This document shows, in pieces, positions 12,704-25,789 of a stretch of 64,000 nucleotides of DNA. Within the stretch, counting starts at the first letter, position 1. Each line of letters opens with the position of its first letter. Origin of the DNA: Dasyornis broadbenti (lineage: Eukaryota; Chordata; Aves; Passeriformes; Dasyornithidae). A program made the position numbers and the translations under genes. Below the pieces are notes generated by a model. It made no database searches. It saw only the letters and a program-made list of their open reading frames with translations, and had not been told where the DNA came from. Where the stretch lies: the NCBI GenBank assembly GCA_013397935.1, contig VZRN01005202.1, forward strand, positions 998,673-1,062,672, given 5' to 3'.

Positions 12704-15700
12704 GATTATAAAAATTTTGTCAAACGATACTACTAAGACAGAAATTTTCCATGACTGGTAACTGTTACAGGATGATTACTAGTCATTTATATTAGACAAA
12801 GTATTCTCAAGAAAGGAAAGGAAGGTGTGTGTCATTTACAATACAGATGTTTTTAAAGACCTCTGCATATCTGACCATGAAATAGATTATTGGCAAGGGC
12901 ATCAAAGTCTTGCTTTGTACTCTCCCATAAGAAGATACCTAAATTTGCCTGAGACTAAGCCTGTAGAATTAAAATTGTAGCCTGTAAGTCTCAGTGAAGC
13001 CTGGAGCATCAGAATTAAAAAAACCTCAAGGCTGTATCCTCTCACAGAGCACTGCCCAGCCCTTAAGCTGGATTGCACACTGCTACTCTTGAAACAAAGA
13101 TTAGCCAAGATCAAGAATGCCAGGGTCCATGGTGGGAGAGTAGAGCAGTCTTTAAGCTGCAGTGCCTGGCTGCTGCAGGGCATGTTGGAGCCAGACAAGG
13201 GAAGGGAGAACCTGGTGCAATTACTCTGTGCTCAAGAGTGGCCAACTCTCTCTCCCTACAACTCCTGTGACTCCATTTCACTGCAGGCAACTGGAATAAA
13301 ATAAAAAAATTAGATCTTAACTTACAGTAAGTATTTATTAAATACTAGGGATGTTTATAACTCCATGCAAGTCCTAACAGACTAACCCTGTTGAAATTCA
13401 CTGTAATTTAAGTAACATGTCTGTGGACATCTCAAATGAACAAACTGTTGCTCTGTGTGCATGAGGTGCACTCTGTGCTAGCCCATGCACCTCTCAGGTG
13501 AGGCCGGGATGCTCCCCTGCTGAACACAAGTTACTTAAGACAGAGCAGGACAGACAGGATTGCAGAAGCTGGTGAACTTTCACTACTGCTTTTTAGAAAT
13601 TTAAGACTAAACTGCCGCAAGAAAGACGCAGTCCTGTCATCCTCTCAACCATGTGCTCTTGTGTGGACAGCAATAATTTTGACCATGTGGTCCAATGGAT
13701 CAATGAACAACTAATTCACAAGGATTGTTTTTCAGGAAAGTTGTTCCAAATCACTACGCAGCTGCATAAACAACAGTGCCAACACGAGATGCAGCAAGGC
13801 TGCCCAATTCATCAGTAGCATGGATCTAAACTAGCATAAACCAAACGTGAAATCCCAAATGCAGTCTGTCTGCAGGGAGGAAGTTTCAAACAGTGAAATT
13901 CTCCCAAAAGAAAAAAAGATGACCCCACCCCAAAATAAGATGGAGTATAATTTCACAGAAAATGCTTGTCTGACCAGTCTAAAAAAAGGTGCATTAAGGG
14001 GAAGACCTAAAGGAGAAATGGAAGAAAAGCCCCCAAACTCAGTATACTATGACTAATTGATTCCTAACTGCATTACTTACAGAATATCAGAGACTTCATC
14101 CTGTGAAGGGCTCTACCTGTAGCACGGAAAACAAGACATCAAAGCAGCTAAGAAACCTAAGGAATAAGAGTACATATGGCTTTTATTGGTTTTGTTTGCA
14201 CCTACTGCCTTATACACTAAGTAACTGTATTAAGAAAAATTTGATTATAGTGCTGTTGACTTCTAAACCATAAATTCCCCCCAAAATGACTGTAGACATC
14301 AAACCATCTAAAGATCAACCACTACAAAAGAATGGGTATACACAGCTGAAAGAGTTAAAAGTCACAAATCTACCCTATTTGTTAAAAGGAGGTAAGCCAC
14401 ATGAATTAAAAAAAACCTGCATTCATAAAGCAAGGCACTGATGTGGCTAGTCTAAAATACTGAATAACTTTTTCAAAAATAAGACTAGTAAGTGTCCAAC
14501 ACAGGAAAGTAACCAAAGCTGTACATTTGGTTAACTAACAATGAAAACTTTTCTTTGTATTTACAGACAACTTTTATCAGAGTATAACAAACTAAGCACT
14601 AAGCTGCACACTCAAAACTGACACAGCTAAAAGGCCAGTTCTCAATTGTTTCTTCAGAACGTTATTTTTGGGGTTTCACACTCCTTTACAAACCTTATAA
14701 ACCCGAGTTTTCATGCTATATCTTAGGAATAACTGAGGAAAACAACACAAATTCTTTTCTCCTCTTAAGAGTTTAATGCTCCACAACTGGCGGCTGTTTT
14801 CGTAATTTTTGTCATCTGTCCCAAATTTCCTTTTTGGCAACCTGAAATAAGGACAAACAAGTAATCTGTTTCTAACTTCCTACAGATTTAGTATTTCACA
14901 TCCCTAATTTAATAAAATGTTGCAGAAAAAGTAATTTGTCTTTGTTTTAAGCAGACTGGTGTATCTACAAAGAAATTGGCTGTTTTAAAAGCTCCATTAA
15001 TTAATCACAACTAGTAGAGTGATACCATCCCTGGAAACTGCAACCAATGTGTACATCTCCCCCGCAGCACACTTTTGACAAAGTTTGGTAATATCATGAG
15101 GCAAGACTTTTGATTTCTCAACTCAGGTCTGGTGGCTAGTTCCAAGAGTGTGCTGCCTAGATTTATTTCGTCATTCATCTATGGTATTTTTATTCCTGCA
15201 GATGAATCTGGAAAGAGAGAGAACCTCTGAGCAACCATTTTCTTGGCTTGTCTGTATTCGTGATAGAACTTTTTTCCTCAAGAAATCCTTTCATGAATAC
15301 AAGTATTTTTCTAAAATGCTGTAGAACAGGCATAAAAGTGAAGAGATTAATTTTAAAGTGTGCTTCTTTACACAGCATTTGGGACAGCAGAGTGAGTCAT
15401 TCAATTGCTTGACCATAGAAGACTCCAACCTCACAGAACGGCCACGAAGAACAGTATATTTAGGTAGAGACAAGGCCTTTGGTGTATACACTTATGCTAA
15501 CAAAGTACACCATAACTGTAATTTTTCAGTGGATACCAGCCTTGCCAGCCAGCAGTGTCAAACAAGACATCTATTATACTGCCCATTTTCCTGTTCCTTC
15601 CAGGGAGGGAACTTTTAAGCTTATTCATCAGTGTGAGGCAAAGCTGACAGAAGATAAACTATTCTTACATGTTTTACGGTTTCTGTTACACATCAATTAG

Positions 15701-15928
15701 TCATTTCCTATGTGGAAAAGTTACAGGATAAATTTTAAATTCATAGCTATAAAATAAGTCCGATACACTGGAGAACCAAGATTTACCAATGCAAGGACAA
15801 TGTTTAAATTCTTGTTTCCTTTTCACATATTTTAAATCTATATACCCCAATTTTTGAAACCTACCAGTGCATTCATGTGCAGTAAACAAAACCTTTAGAA
15901 TGTCTCCTTTGGGTCCCAAATGAAAATT

Positions 15929-15946
15929 AAAAAAAAAAAAAAAAAA
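15929..15946. repeat. A18 run
   Basis: An uninterrupted run of 18 A, followed by TAAAAATTAAG. No retrogene body or target-site duplication was recognised beside it. Confidence 0.9.
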
Positions 15947-18900
15947 TAAAAATTAAGATTATCCTTTCCCATCATTTGCTTTGCAAATTCCACAAGTATA
16001 ATGTGAAAAAAAGTTTATGTGCTAGTTTTGCAGGCATTGGGATGGGAAGAGCATATTAGCAATCCTCGGGTACTAGTGCCTCATATGATGATTATGAACA
16101 GCCGAGAACATTTGAATATGCATTTGAAATACATAAATATTGTTTATATTTTATAAAATCATATGTTTATCTCAGAGAATGCTTTGAAAGCCTCCAAAAA
16201 TCTGGCAAATGAGGAGTCATTTTACATGTATTTCAAGAACATTTGAAAACGGGATGGCTCACACTTCTTGTGCCAACAAAACTAGAAGCCAAAGTAATGC
16301 TTCAGGATGACAGACATGCAGAATTTTCCCTGACTGTTGACTTATTAAAGAACACTTTGTGACTAATAATTGGAAAAAAAGAAAGAGGAAGAAATGGTCT
16401 AATTGTGTTTCAAATTAAGTCTTTCCATTGTCTATTTTCAGCATAGGAAAAGGCTAACTGGAAATGTTCCAGAATACACTTTGTGTACTAAGCTAAGGAC
16501 ATAACACAACTGGCAGAAAATGAAATGAATTTTTTTTAAAGTCGTTAGAACAAACACAAACCAAACCTCTGTCATGTCTTGTTTGGTGCTTATCTGTGAC
16601 TACTCTCACAAACTGGAGTCTAACATCCTTCACATCTGCTAACCACAACACATGGACCATAAGGAAAACTACTCAAACTTTAAGCTCCCAAAATGTAAGA
16701 GTCTATAATGCTCTATTCCTGCAAGTGCTAAAATACACCACAACTCTTCTTTAAATCACCTGCAAATAACAGATGGGGTTCAGCAGTCCAACTCTATTTT
16801 AAGACACCATTGCCCAACAAAGACCATATATATCATCAGTTTATTTCTCTGCATACATTAACAGTTAACTGCATTTTCATACAATGCAACATTTAGCAAT
16901 CCCACATAAAACACGACCCTCAATAATTTTAAATGTACCAAAGTTTCTGTATTATACCACTGCATAGGCAAATGAAATGCCAGCGTGTCAATGTAAGAAC
17001 TATGGCAAAATTGCTATGAAACACGAACTTTGTTTTCCCTTATGCCCATTTCAAGTTTTCCATTTTATCCCAGAGGATCTTTTAGCCCGTACAGATTTAT
17101 TTATGTGTGCTGAGTTTACATGACAATCACTACTAACTGTCATGCCTCCAAAGCTCCCTTGTTTTCCCCGAAAGAAACATTAATATTTACTCTACACTGC
17201 CTTCTCTGTCCAGTGAAGCAAAAACCATGCAGCTTTATTGCACTGGCAGTCCCTTCTCATGATTTTTACCCCTCATGCATCAAGTCTAAATCTCCAGTGA
17301 GTTTAAGTAAAAGCTAAAAAATTAAATGCAATTAAATCATGTAGTGTTAGCAACTGTTGAATTTTCTTTGTATGACCAGAATCTCTCAGCTGTGCAAACT
17401 GGGTTAACAGACATAAAGAACTCTGTCATATTGGAAGGGTGGGGGGTGATGCTGAACTGTGCCAGACCAGATGGCAGACTTCAAACTTATCTTCAACCTC
17501 TTCACTGAGTATGTGCAGAACAGTAACAATTACTGCCCATGAATGGAGCCCTTCACCCACCAGACACAAACAGCCACATGAGCATCATCAACATAGTTCT
17601 CTATTCTCTCCCCTCTGCTTTCTTCTACTCTAGCACAGCTCACAGAAAACAGAGACAACTTCTAGCTGGCAGAGGGACCAAAGGAAGAAGAAAAAGATAA
17701 TGTGGGTGGAGGCAACAAGTTAGTCATAGAGTCATTATCTCCCCTACCTTTAACTCATGCTATTACTTCACTAATTCAGTCTACATGCAAGTACACCCCC
17801 TGCCCCCCCCAAACAAAATTTTAAAGTGTATGCCACTCATTCCACAACTAAAAGCATAGAAAATGAAATGCAACCTACCAACTTAAGAAAGAATACTGTT
17901 CAAGCAAGGATCTGTGAAATCATTTTGTCAAAGACAAATTTCAATTTAGCAAAAAATTATGGTGGTTAGGGTGGGGTGGTAACAACTTTTCTTTTTATTC
18001 AGCAATGCTTAAGGAGAGACTGAAGACAAGAACGTAAGTGCAGTCAGAAAACACTTAGTACCACCAAGATAATATCTCGAGACTACAAAGCAATAGTCTT
18101 TGACAACATCAACATTAACAATGTCTAAAGAGATAGTACTAAGAAAGCAAAGGAAGAAAGGAAGAAAATTAAACCATGGTGACAACTAATAAATCCACAA
18201 TTTTAGACAACTAAGGGAACTCCAGTCACCTCCCCTGAAAGGGGCATTAAGACAAATTCAGAACGAGTACAAGGATGGTCCTGGCCAATATGACCACTGA
18301 GAGTCATCATGCTGATAAATCTTCAACCCCAAGAATTTCCTATAGCATAGGCTGCTAGCAGGAAGAAGAGGAAGACAAGACACTAAAGTTGCCTGTCCAA
18401 TAGCTCAGGCAACAAATCTTGATTAATCCATTACCATCAACGAGTGAATTCCTGCTCTCCCTTCAAGCCTCCAGTCCTTGGCTACAACCACCCTAATGTG
18501 CATCAGTCATCTGAGCCCCTACAATTCACTTACATAATACAGAATGAGATCCAGCATAGAAGCAGGAAGTTTTGGTGTACTAAGTACCAGTTAAATGGCA
18601 AAGCTGGGACAAGAGAGGAGATGAGACAGTGTAAGCAAGAACTCTGAGGAAGGAAGGATGAGAGGAAAGGGAAGTCATACCCTCCTATTTCTGGTGGTTG
18701 TGGAATTGCAGCCTTTTTAGTAACACTGTTCACTCTTACCAGCTAGAAAGTATAGACCACACATACCTTCAGTGGGCCAGGACACGGCAGTTCTTTTAGA
18801 GGATTTCCCTCCACTTCCAGGCCAGAGAGCTCTTAAATACACAGCAGAACTAATTTTTAAGATAGAATACTGAAGTTAATAACTGCAAAGCCTAATTTCC

Positions 18901-19734
18901 TTTTTCAGACAAGCATTCCCTCCCATCCAAACTGTCTTCCGTTTTACTTAGGAAGAGCATAACATGAAGTTGCAGCACAAAGGATGACTTTTTAAAGTAC
19001 CTATACTGCCTGGAGAAGACAGAAAGTATCGGTCAAAAGGGCAGAGCTGCCAAGACACCGACCTCTTTCAGAAGAGCCACAGCAGCAAAGAAAAATTTTA
19101 AAGGTCAGCTCAACTGTAGGCAGTCTCAAGGAAGACAGGCAAAAAGAAAAGAGCTAACTTGAAGCACTACATTAGAATAACAAATCTCAAAACAGATCTG
19201 CTGTGACCATGAATAAATAGCCTCTCCCACTTTCAGCATAAAAACTGTTGGGTTTTTTCCCTATATGGACATTGAGACTTCTTCAAAGAGCTTCTTCAAA
19301 GGCTATTTCCTCACAGGGATGTTTTGTATTAGAAACAGCACCATTGAGTCAACTTTGTGGGTGGGAGGGTACAATTCAGCCTTACTGGTAAAAGGTGATT
19401 TGGTTCACAACCTAGCCAAGAGGATTAATAAAACCTTAAACTAGTTTTGAACCACTAAATGAATGAAATAGGAAATAAACTGCTTTGTTGATACACAGTG
19501 ATTCTTCCAAAGAATCCATTTAAAAGCTAAATTCATTTAAAAAACACCACCACAGAATCTGTCACAAACTCAAAAAACCGAAGTGATTTCCCTTTCTCTG
19601 TTCACCAGTGATAAGAAAGTTACTTAACAGCAAGAAGTCCCATCCCATCACATACCAATTTTAATACTGAATAGTTGAATAACAATTCTGTAAACCTGGG
19701 GACAATTTTTCAGAGTTGAACACTTTCCTCAGGC

Positions 19735-19764
19735 TTTTGAAATTAATTAATTAATTTTGAAATT
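19735..19764. repeat. AATT-rich repeat between two TTTTGAAATT copies
   Basis: Two direct copies of TTTTGAAATT flank a run of AATT units. This is simple low-complexity sequence with palindromic character. Confidence 0.7.
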
Positions 19765-20485
19765 AAAAAGAATAGATAAAGCCAAAACAAAGCAGCACAG
19801 TTAATGAGTGCAGAGGTTTCTATTCTCAACAGGAGAACACAATCTGGATCTCAAATTACTGATACTTTCTGGTTACCTCCATCAAAGGAATCAATCATTC
19901 TTATCAACTTATCTGGGTGGAGAAACAATAGCCACATTCTTATATGAGAAGCAATCACTGGGTGTTTTCAAAGGCAGCCTCTCACATGTCTTTGAGAAAA
20001 GCTTTTGGGGATGATTTTGGGGTTTGCAGTCAGTGGCCAAGAGCTCAGAAAGCAACTGAGAAAGCAACTGCAAGACTTGCAGCAATACAGATTAGCTTCC
20101 TGTGGAGACAAAGCAACTTCTTGACCTCTGTCCCCTGATTCACCAAAATCAAATTAATTAAGGCCAGCAGGTGGTTTGTTGTTTACTCATGACACAAAGA
20201 ATTGAAAAAATCTGGGAGACAAGAAGAGCAATTTTACTGATGGCTCAAGCACATCACTCCTGAAGTAAAAGAATCTAGAGGGAAACCTGCAAGATCAGCT
20301 GCAGAAAACAGCTTGCATTAAAAATCAAAAAATGCAACATTCATGCTTTTCTTATGCTATGCAAGCTAGAGCAACTCACTGACATAAATCATCTTTTTAG
20401 CCTGAGAAGAGACCAAAATGCAAGACTGCCTACCTTTCTACATCATAAAGACAGAGATATAACAATGGATAATAGCTGGAGATGC

Positions 20486-20506
20486 AAAAAAAAAAAAAAA
20501 AAAAAA
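20486..20506. repeat. A21 run
   Basis: An uninterrupted run of 21 A followed by CCAACAAACC. It may be the tail of an old retroposon, but the sequence before it is not recognisable. Confidence 0.9.
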
Positions 20507-21773
20507 CCAACAAACCAAAAAAGTCTTGTCATACCATAAAAAGAAAATGATTGACAAACAAACAAGAGTATAATCAATGACTGGACTTGAACACTTAGGC
20601 CCATAGCAATAATACAAAGGTTTGCATTTTAACTTTCCAAAGAGCAAAGGGCACATTTCTCACTGTTTTGCTTCACGTCACCATATGAAACCTCCAATAA
20701 AAGCATACTGAATATATACTTTTTATACAAAGTTTACCTAAACTGTCACTCACTCTTTTTTTACCATTTCAAATGAAGATTTAAATCAAAGTGCAATCTC
20801 AGTGAGTTGGCCGTAAGACTGACAAGCCTGCATCATTCACTCTACATGAGATGAACTTTTGTTGCAGATGTGTAGAGCCATGCTTTCAGCACAGCTCATT
20901 CAGATTAGTTTTAATTATTGATTAGAATAAACTCAGCTTGTTTCAATTCTCTCTCATAAAAGAGAACATGCATATTAGTACAACTGACATTTTAACAGGT
21001 CAGATTTCTGTTTCAGAGAGTATTCCTACAAGACAGCTTCTAGTTTAAGTTTTCATAATTCACTACAACATTTTCCCCATTTTCTCTCAAGTCACCAGTA
21101 CTTGCAATGTTCACTGAACTGGCTGTTTCTTTTTGAAACTGAAGTTTCCTCTCCGATTAATCAATGTTAAAGCACCAAAATCCCAAATAAATATCTGCTA
21201 ATGTTGTATTGAAGCCCAGTTATTTTTCTGCGTTGTGTATTGCTTCAAGCAGTTCCTCCTGTCATACATTAAACAAGAATATTAAGCAGCAAATTACTGG
21301 TATGGTATAGCTCCAGATAGGCACACACAAATTGCACCATGTGTTTCAAGCATTAACTGTACTGTAACAGAAATGTAGTTTTGTCAGTTGTGCTTTCTTT
21401 TTTCCACAGCTGTGCACTCCTCAGATTTAAATGAAAAGCAGTATGTGGTATTTCCTTCAAATAAAAATATTAACTATAAAAACATTAAAATGCATAATTA
21501 GCTTAGGAGGAGGAAGCGATGGGGGAAAGCTCTTAGAAAAATCAAAACCAAAACCCATTCTTTATAAAAAGTTTCCTTGCAGACAGAAACAGTAACAGAG
21601 AAAGTAATAGTTACAACAGGTGCAGTTCCTGTGAAAGCAACTCTTTAATCAACCCCACTGCACTTCAGACTTTAGCTATGACTGTCAGCATGGGAAGTGA
21701 GGCGGTACAGTGTGTGTAAGTTTAAAGGGAAAAACCCAACCCAAACAAAAATCTTGAATTAGTGACACCCTAC

Positions 21774-22291
21774 CTCAGTGATTGGCTGCCCTTGTGATGT
21801 CAAGTCCAGCTCCTGAGGTCTTGTCACCTTATCAATATCCAAGGAGTCCATGCTGGAAGCTGCAGAGGTCACGCTGGAACGGGAGGAGTTACTGATGGAG
21901 CGCACCTCAGCATCGCTCACCGTGCCAGCAGATGCTGTCCTCCTGTGCTGGGCAGTAACCACTGGCTTGGTGTCTTCTGCAATAGACTGCTGGGCTGCCT
22001 CATCCATGCTCAAAGAAGCCTTTTCTAGCTGTGCAGTGATGTCATCCAGAGACACGTTGGCATGTGACGGTTTAGTCACCTTAGCAGAGGAGGAGGATAA
22101 TCCTTTCACGCTGCTGTGCTTAGTGGAAGGTCGACAAGCAGGTGGTTTCTGAGTTTTGGATTCTGGGGCAAGGCGTTTCACTGCAGCATTGTTTGCTGAA
22201 TGAGACCCGATGCTGCTGAGCTCCTGCTCTATGGAACAGAGATCAGCCATGAGGGCATCTAGGTCCACAGTTTCCCCCTGATTCAGGGCTT
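21774..22291 (-). CDS. RAPH1: RAPH1 exon 4 (residues 76-248)
   Basis: This 518-bp coding exon of lamellipodin has an acceptor ending TTATTTGTTGCAG and a donor GAG followed by GTAGGG. It starts with the last two bases of codon 76, matching the single base left by exon 3, and ends between codons. It encodes VDLDALMADLCSIEQEL at residues 84-100, which corresponds to the second talin-binding helix region of the RIAM/lamellipodin (MRL) family. It also encodes LDDITAQLEKASLSMDEAAQ at about 157-176, a basic HRRTASAG motif at 191-198 that looks like a kinase or 14-3-3 site, and a serine-rich stretch at about 206-225. Lamellipodin links Ras-family signals and membrane lipids to Ena/VASP and the WAVE complex at the leading edge. 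The RA-PH module that should follow is outside the window. The match to vertebrate RAPH1 is strong, and the open antisense frame opposite is a shadow. Confidence 0.97.
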
Positions 22292-23098
22292 CTGCAACAA
22301 ATAAGAGCAGTCAGTATATGTAGAGTGATTTCATTTGCAACTCTTCACTTTGTGTTATCAAATCTAATGGTTAAGAGAGCAAAGGAAGCAGTATTTTCTC
22401 TTCCCATCTGTGTTGCAAAACCTCTGCCTACTGCTAAACAGAAACTGATTTGCACTACTACTCTTGACGAGTGCAACTTTCACACTATCTAGGTTAAACA
22501 TATTTGTCAGCAAAAGAAATCTATGAATGTTCAGATTACATCTGAAAAGTTTAAACTGCTTTCCTGTGAACAGAATGTAAAAACACATTTGCATAGTATC
22601 ATGCCTCACTTTTCGAAAAATGCAGATGTTTTGCTAAGCATTTTCTGCTAAAGTAATGCAACTGCTTTAAAAAAACAAAACCAAACAAAAAAATACTACG
22701 TACATACTACTCAAGCCTTTAAATTAAGGTTTCCTTCTGTTTATCTTGAAAGCATTCTGTAGCTATATTCCTGCATCCTGCTCTGTAAAACAAGATGCTC
22801 TTTCTTCCTGGTTAACACACTAATTCATTCTTTCATGAGACCAGAACATGATTTTTTATACAAACACAACACTACAGTTCACATATACTAGGTGTTGTAA
22901 AAGCTACTGCTTAGGACACTCAAGTACTCAAAAAAAAGGACACAAGAAAGCAATGCCTTCAGCAAATATGTTCTCACCTCAGCCATAAATATATTCAAAT
23001 TTCTTATATTTTACAATATTTTAATTTATAGTTGGAACAGGTTTTTTCCTTGAACTAGTATTTTTCTTAAACGATAAGGGGCAAATAATTCAACAAAC
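22292..23098 (-). other. RAPH1: RAPH1 intron 3 (807 bp)
   Basis: A short intron bounded by donor ATG followed by GTTTGT and acceptor TTGTTGCAG, interrupting codon 76 after its first base. The donor is clearly weaker than the others in this gene: it has T at positions +3 and +4 where A is usual. No repeat or RNA gene was recognised inside. Confidence 0.93.
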
Positions 23099-23204
23099 CA
23101 TTCAAATTGTACATGGAGAAGCGATATGAGAAGTTGGCAAGATTGGTTTCCTGGCGGAGAGGTGACCTCTTCACTGGTGCCACAGGCTTGTCTGTATCCA
23201 AACT
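23099..23204 (-). CDS. RAPH1: RAPH1 exon 3 (residues 41-75 plus one base)
   Basis: This 106-bp coding exon has an acceptor ending ATCTTTTTCAG. It reads SLDTDKPVAPVKRSPLRQET, then NLANFSYRFSMYNLN, and ends with the first base of the next codon. The sequence is characteristic of lamellipodin: the KRSPLRQET and ANFSYRFS blocks are nearly invariant in vertebrate RAPH1. It sits between the two N-terminal talin-binding helix regions. The phase agrees on both sides: exon 2 ends on a complete codon, and the leftover G joins AA of exon 4 to give Glu76. Confidence 0.97.
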
Positions 23205-23839
23205 CTGAAAAAGATAATAAAAAAGGGCGAAATAAAATTTTGTGTGGAATTGCGCAAGCAAATCTTTAAAATTAATAAGAATTAATTTTCTCTAAGAGAA
23301 ATTTTTCAAAAGTTACTGGTATATATAAACCACCCCCTCTTTTTCAGGCTTTAGACTGAAAACATATGTCATCATACCAAAGAGATTTAACTGCAGATAT
23401 GCGACGAAGAACAAGTGTTAAACACGTTCTGCTTTTTTCAGAATCAAAACGAGAGAAGCATTTTCCAAATGAATTTTTTGAGTGGTGTTACACACTAGCT
23501 CCTTTTGAAACAGATAGCTGACTTACATGTAACAATTTCTCTGCAGCAAACTGCACAAGTATCTGAACACATTCAAACTGAGATACAAGTCTAAGGTATG
23601 TCTAAGATACCCACATTAGCTTATGAGCATAATTATGGCACAAGCACATAAAAACATTCAATGAAGAATCCTATTGTATTAACAGGGATTTAAATTCGCT
23701 AAATTCAGAATTTTTTTTTAACAGTCTTTCCTCTCAATAACATTAAGTTAAGAAAACAAGCCCCAGACAGTTTATGTAGGACACATTTTTTTAGAAAAAC
23801 TAGCACAGGTTAAAACCAGAAATTCTTTCTAAACAATAC

Positions 23840-24070
23840 ATTGAATTGTTATGTTATGATGGCTAATATGGATATAATATTATAATAAAGTCCAGGATTT
23901 TTGGAAGTATCAAGCAGTAGGGCACTGTGAACCAGCTGGTGACCCAAGAGGTACATGACAGGGTCACAGAGCTGCTGCCCCTGGAGTGGAATGTGTTACA
24001 TGGGGAATCCAGCTCCTGCTGACACTGAAGCTCAAAAGGCCTTCAGAACATCTGAAATTAAGCAATGCTT
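23840..24070. repeat. 230-bp repeat unit, copy 1, unknown family
   Basis: The block begins ATTGAATTGTTATGTTATG and ends TTAAGCAATGCTT. It matches 25560-25789 over its full length with scattered substitutions and small indels. The middle part, around AGGTACATGACAGGGTCACA, is essentially identical in the two copies. I see no LTR ends, terminal inverted repeats, poly(A) tail or coding frame, and I do not recognise the family. It is either a dispersed repeat with two local insertions or a local segmental duplication. Confidence 0.9.
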
Positions 24071-24411
24071 GTACAGATAAAGATTTCCTGAAGATATGCT
24101 TTTCTGAAGGAATAGCATCTTCTAGTTCCAACAGAATAAAGTTTCTCACCTAAACTTTTTATTTTCATTTTCTACATCTTTACTCAAGCTTCATTAAAAA
24201 ATCAAATGCATCATTTTTTCCCCCAATATTTATTCTTCCTGAGCTCCCTTCTCTCCTCAGCTTGGCCCAAACTTTAAAAAAATGTAAAAAAATCAGTGAG
24301 TCAGTCATGGCTTATGAGAAGATAGTGACGAAGCCTTGTCTTCCATCAGACAGAAAAAACCCTCACCTCTACTAGATGAAGATTATGTGTTGTCCCAGAC
24401 AGAATAACTGA

Positions 24412-24426
24412 GGGGGGGGGGGGGGG
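24412..24426. repeat. G15 homopolymer followed by A-rich sequence
   Basis: Fifteen consecutive G followed by TTTAAAAAATTA and further A-runs. On the RAPH1 sense strand this is C15. Runs of this kind vary in length and are prone to sequencing error. Confidence 0.9.
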
Positions 24427-25559
24427 TTTAAAAAATTAAAAAAAAAATCTAATCCCAGAGACATCAGTGAAACTGGAGACAGAAGAGGCAAGTAAGGGCT
24501 CATTCCTTCAGACTGAACCCATACAAAAGATTTCCTGTGAAGCAAACATATTCTGGTTAAAAGTACCTAAAACATGTTTTACTGGATTTAATAAAGTTAT
24601 TTCAGATCATTGGACACACATGTGATATGCTCTCACTATTATCTGAGCACATTCACCATTACAGATTGCTAAACCAGCAGTTTGGAGAACTGCAACAGCA
24701 CCAAAAGCTTAATTCTAAATAATCATGAGAAGCAAGGTAAATTTTTTTTCATTTAACCTGCACCATACAGCATGATAACTTAAGCAGGATAAATGTTAAG
24801 GCACTCTGCATCAATGCCAAACATTGCTCTCACATGCTGCAGATTTTGTGACTTCATTTTGTAATGCTTTTGTTAGACCATGAGTTAAAGAGGGGAAGGG
24901 AATTCAAATGGTATCATGGGCATTTTAACAATTTCAGATTTTTTAAAAAGCACTTACATCTAGGTATTACTTTAAATCTCCTCAAAATAAACATTTAGGA
25001 AATCTAAAAAGAAGTTAAAGTTCAAGGATCCCAGGGACAAAAACCTTTCCTCCTAGTGCTCTTGAAGTCCAGCCAATAAACAGCAACAAATGCTGAAACT
25101 AAAGGAGAATGCACTTTGGATCTCATTAACTCTAATCACCTCCCTTTATTGGTACTTCATTGGAACAGCCCCATCAAGACTTGATGACTGTTGAAATAAA
25201 TGAACTGAGACACAACCAACTCCGTTAACTTGTTTATACAAAACAATACGAGGTCATTCAAAATTTTGGGGGAAATGTCATTTCTCAGTAGTTGTGAAAG
25301 ATAGAAGGGCAACTGCCAGGTTATGCTGCAGACTGTCTTGCACAGCAATACGAAGGTGAGAAACAAATAATCTGGGTCCTACCATTAAGTACCTGTTAGT
25401 AGGTTTTAACTAATTTGCATGGACCAACAACAAATTGAGACATCACCCTGAAGTCTGCGTGTCAATAATGTAGCTATAAGCCCCAAGTAAAGTACACTTA
25501 CTTTTCTAGGCTGCACATACCTGAAAAAAATGGAGCAGAGAACAAAGGGTCTAAGACCT

Positions 25560-25789
25560 ATTGAATTGTTATGTTATGATGGCTAATATGGTAAAATATT
25601 ATAATAAATCCCAGGATTTTTGGAAGCAGCAAGCAATAGCGCACTATGATCCAGCTGGTGACCCAAGAGGTACATGACAGGGTCACAGAGCTGCTGCCCC
25701 TGGAGTGGAATGTGTTACATGGGGAATCCAGCTCTTGCAGTCACTGAAGCTCAACAGGTCTGCAGAACATCTGAAATTAAGCAATGCTT
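25560..25789. repeat. 230-bp repeat unit, copy 2, unknown family
   Basis: This is a direct copy of the unit at 23840-24070, about 1.7 kb away in the same intron. Differences include GGTAAAATATT for GGATATAATATT and AGCAGCAAGCAATAGCG for AGTATCAAGCAGTAGGG. A short echo of the unit's end (TTAACAGGTCT at 25788-25798, repeating CAACAGGTCT within it) follows. The open frames crossing it are not conserved between copies. Confidence 0.9.

Larger units (their letters stand above)
1..21773 (-). other. RAPH1: RAPH1 intron 4, partial (at least 21.8 kb)
   Basis: This stretch runs from the exon 4 donor (CACTGAG followed by GTAGGG, read on the minus strand) to the left edge of the window. I looked on the minus strand for the expected next coding exons: the lysine-rich segment after residue 248, the RA domain and the PH domain. 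I found none, so I treat the whole stretch as intron. It is AT-rich, and its open frames are short, lack recognisable domains and fall on both strands. It contains two CR1 fragments, a duplicated unit of about 90 bp, a small direct/inverted repeat, several A-runs and a candidate 18-nt microexon, each listed separately. A short diverged exon could have been missed by eye. Confidence 0.75.

Noticed and set aside
21850..22152. 100-codon plus-strand frame opposite RAPH1 exon 4
   Set aside because: Shadow of the real coding exon on the other strand.
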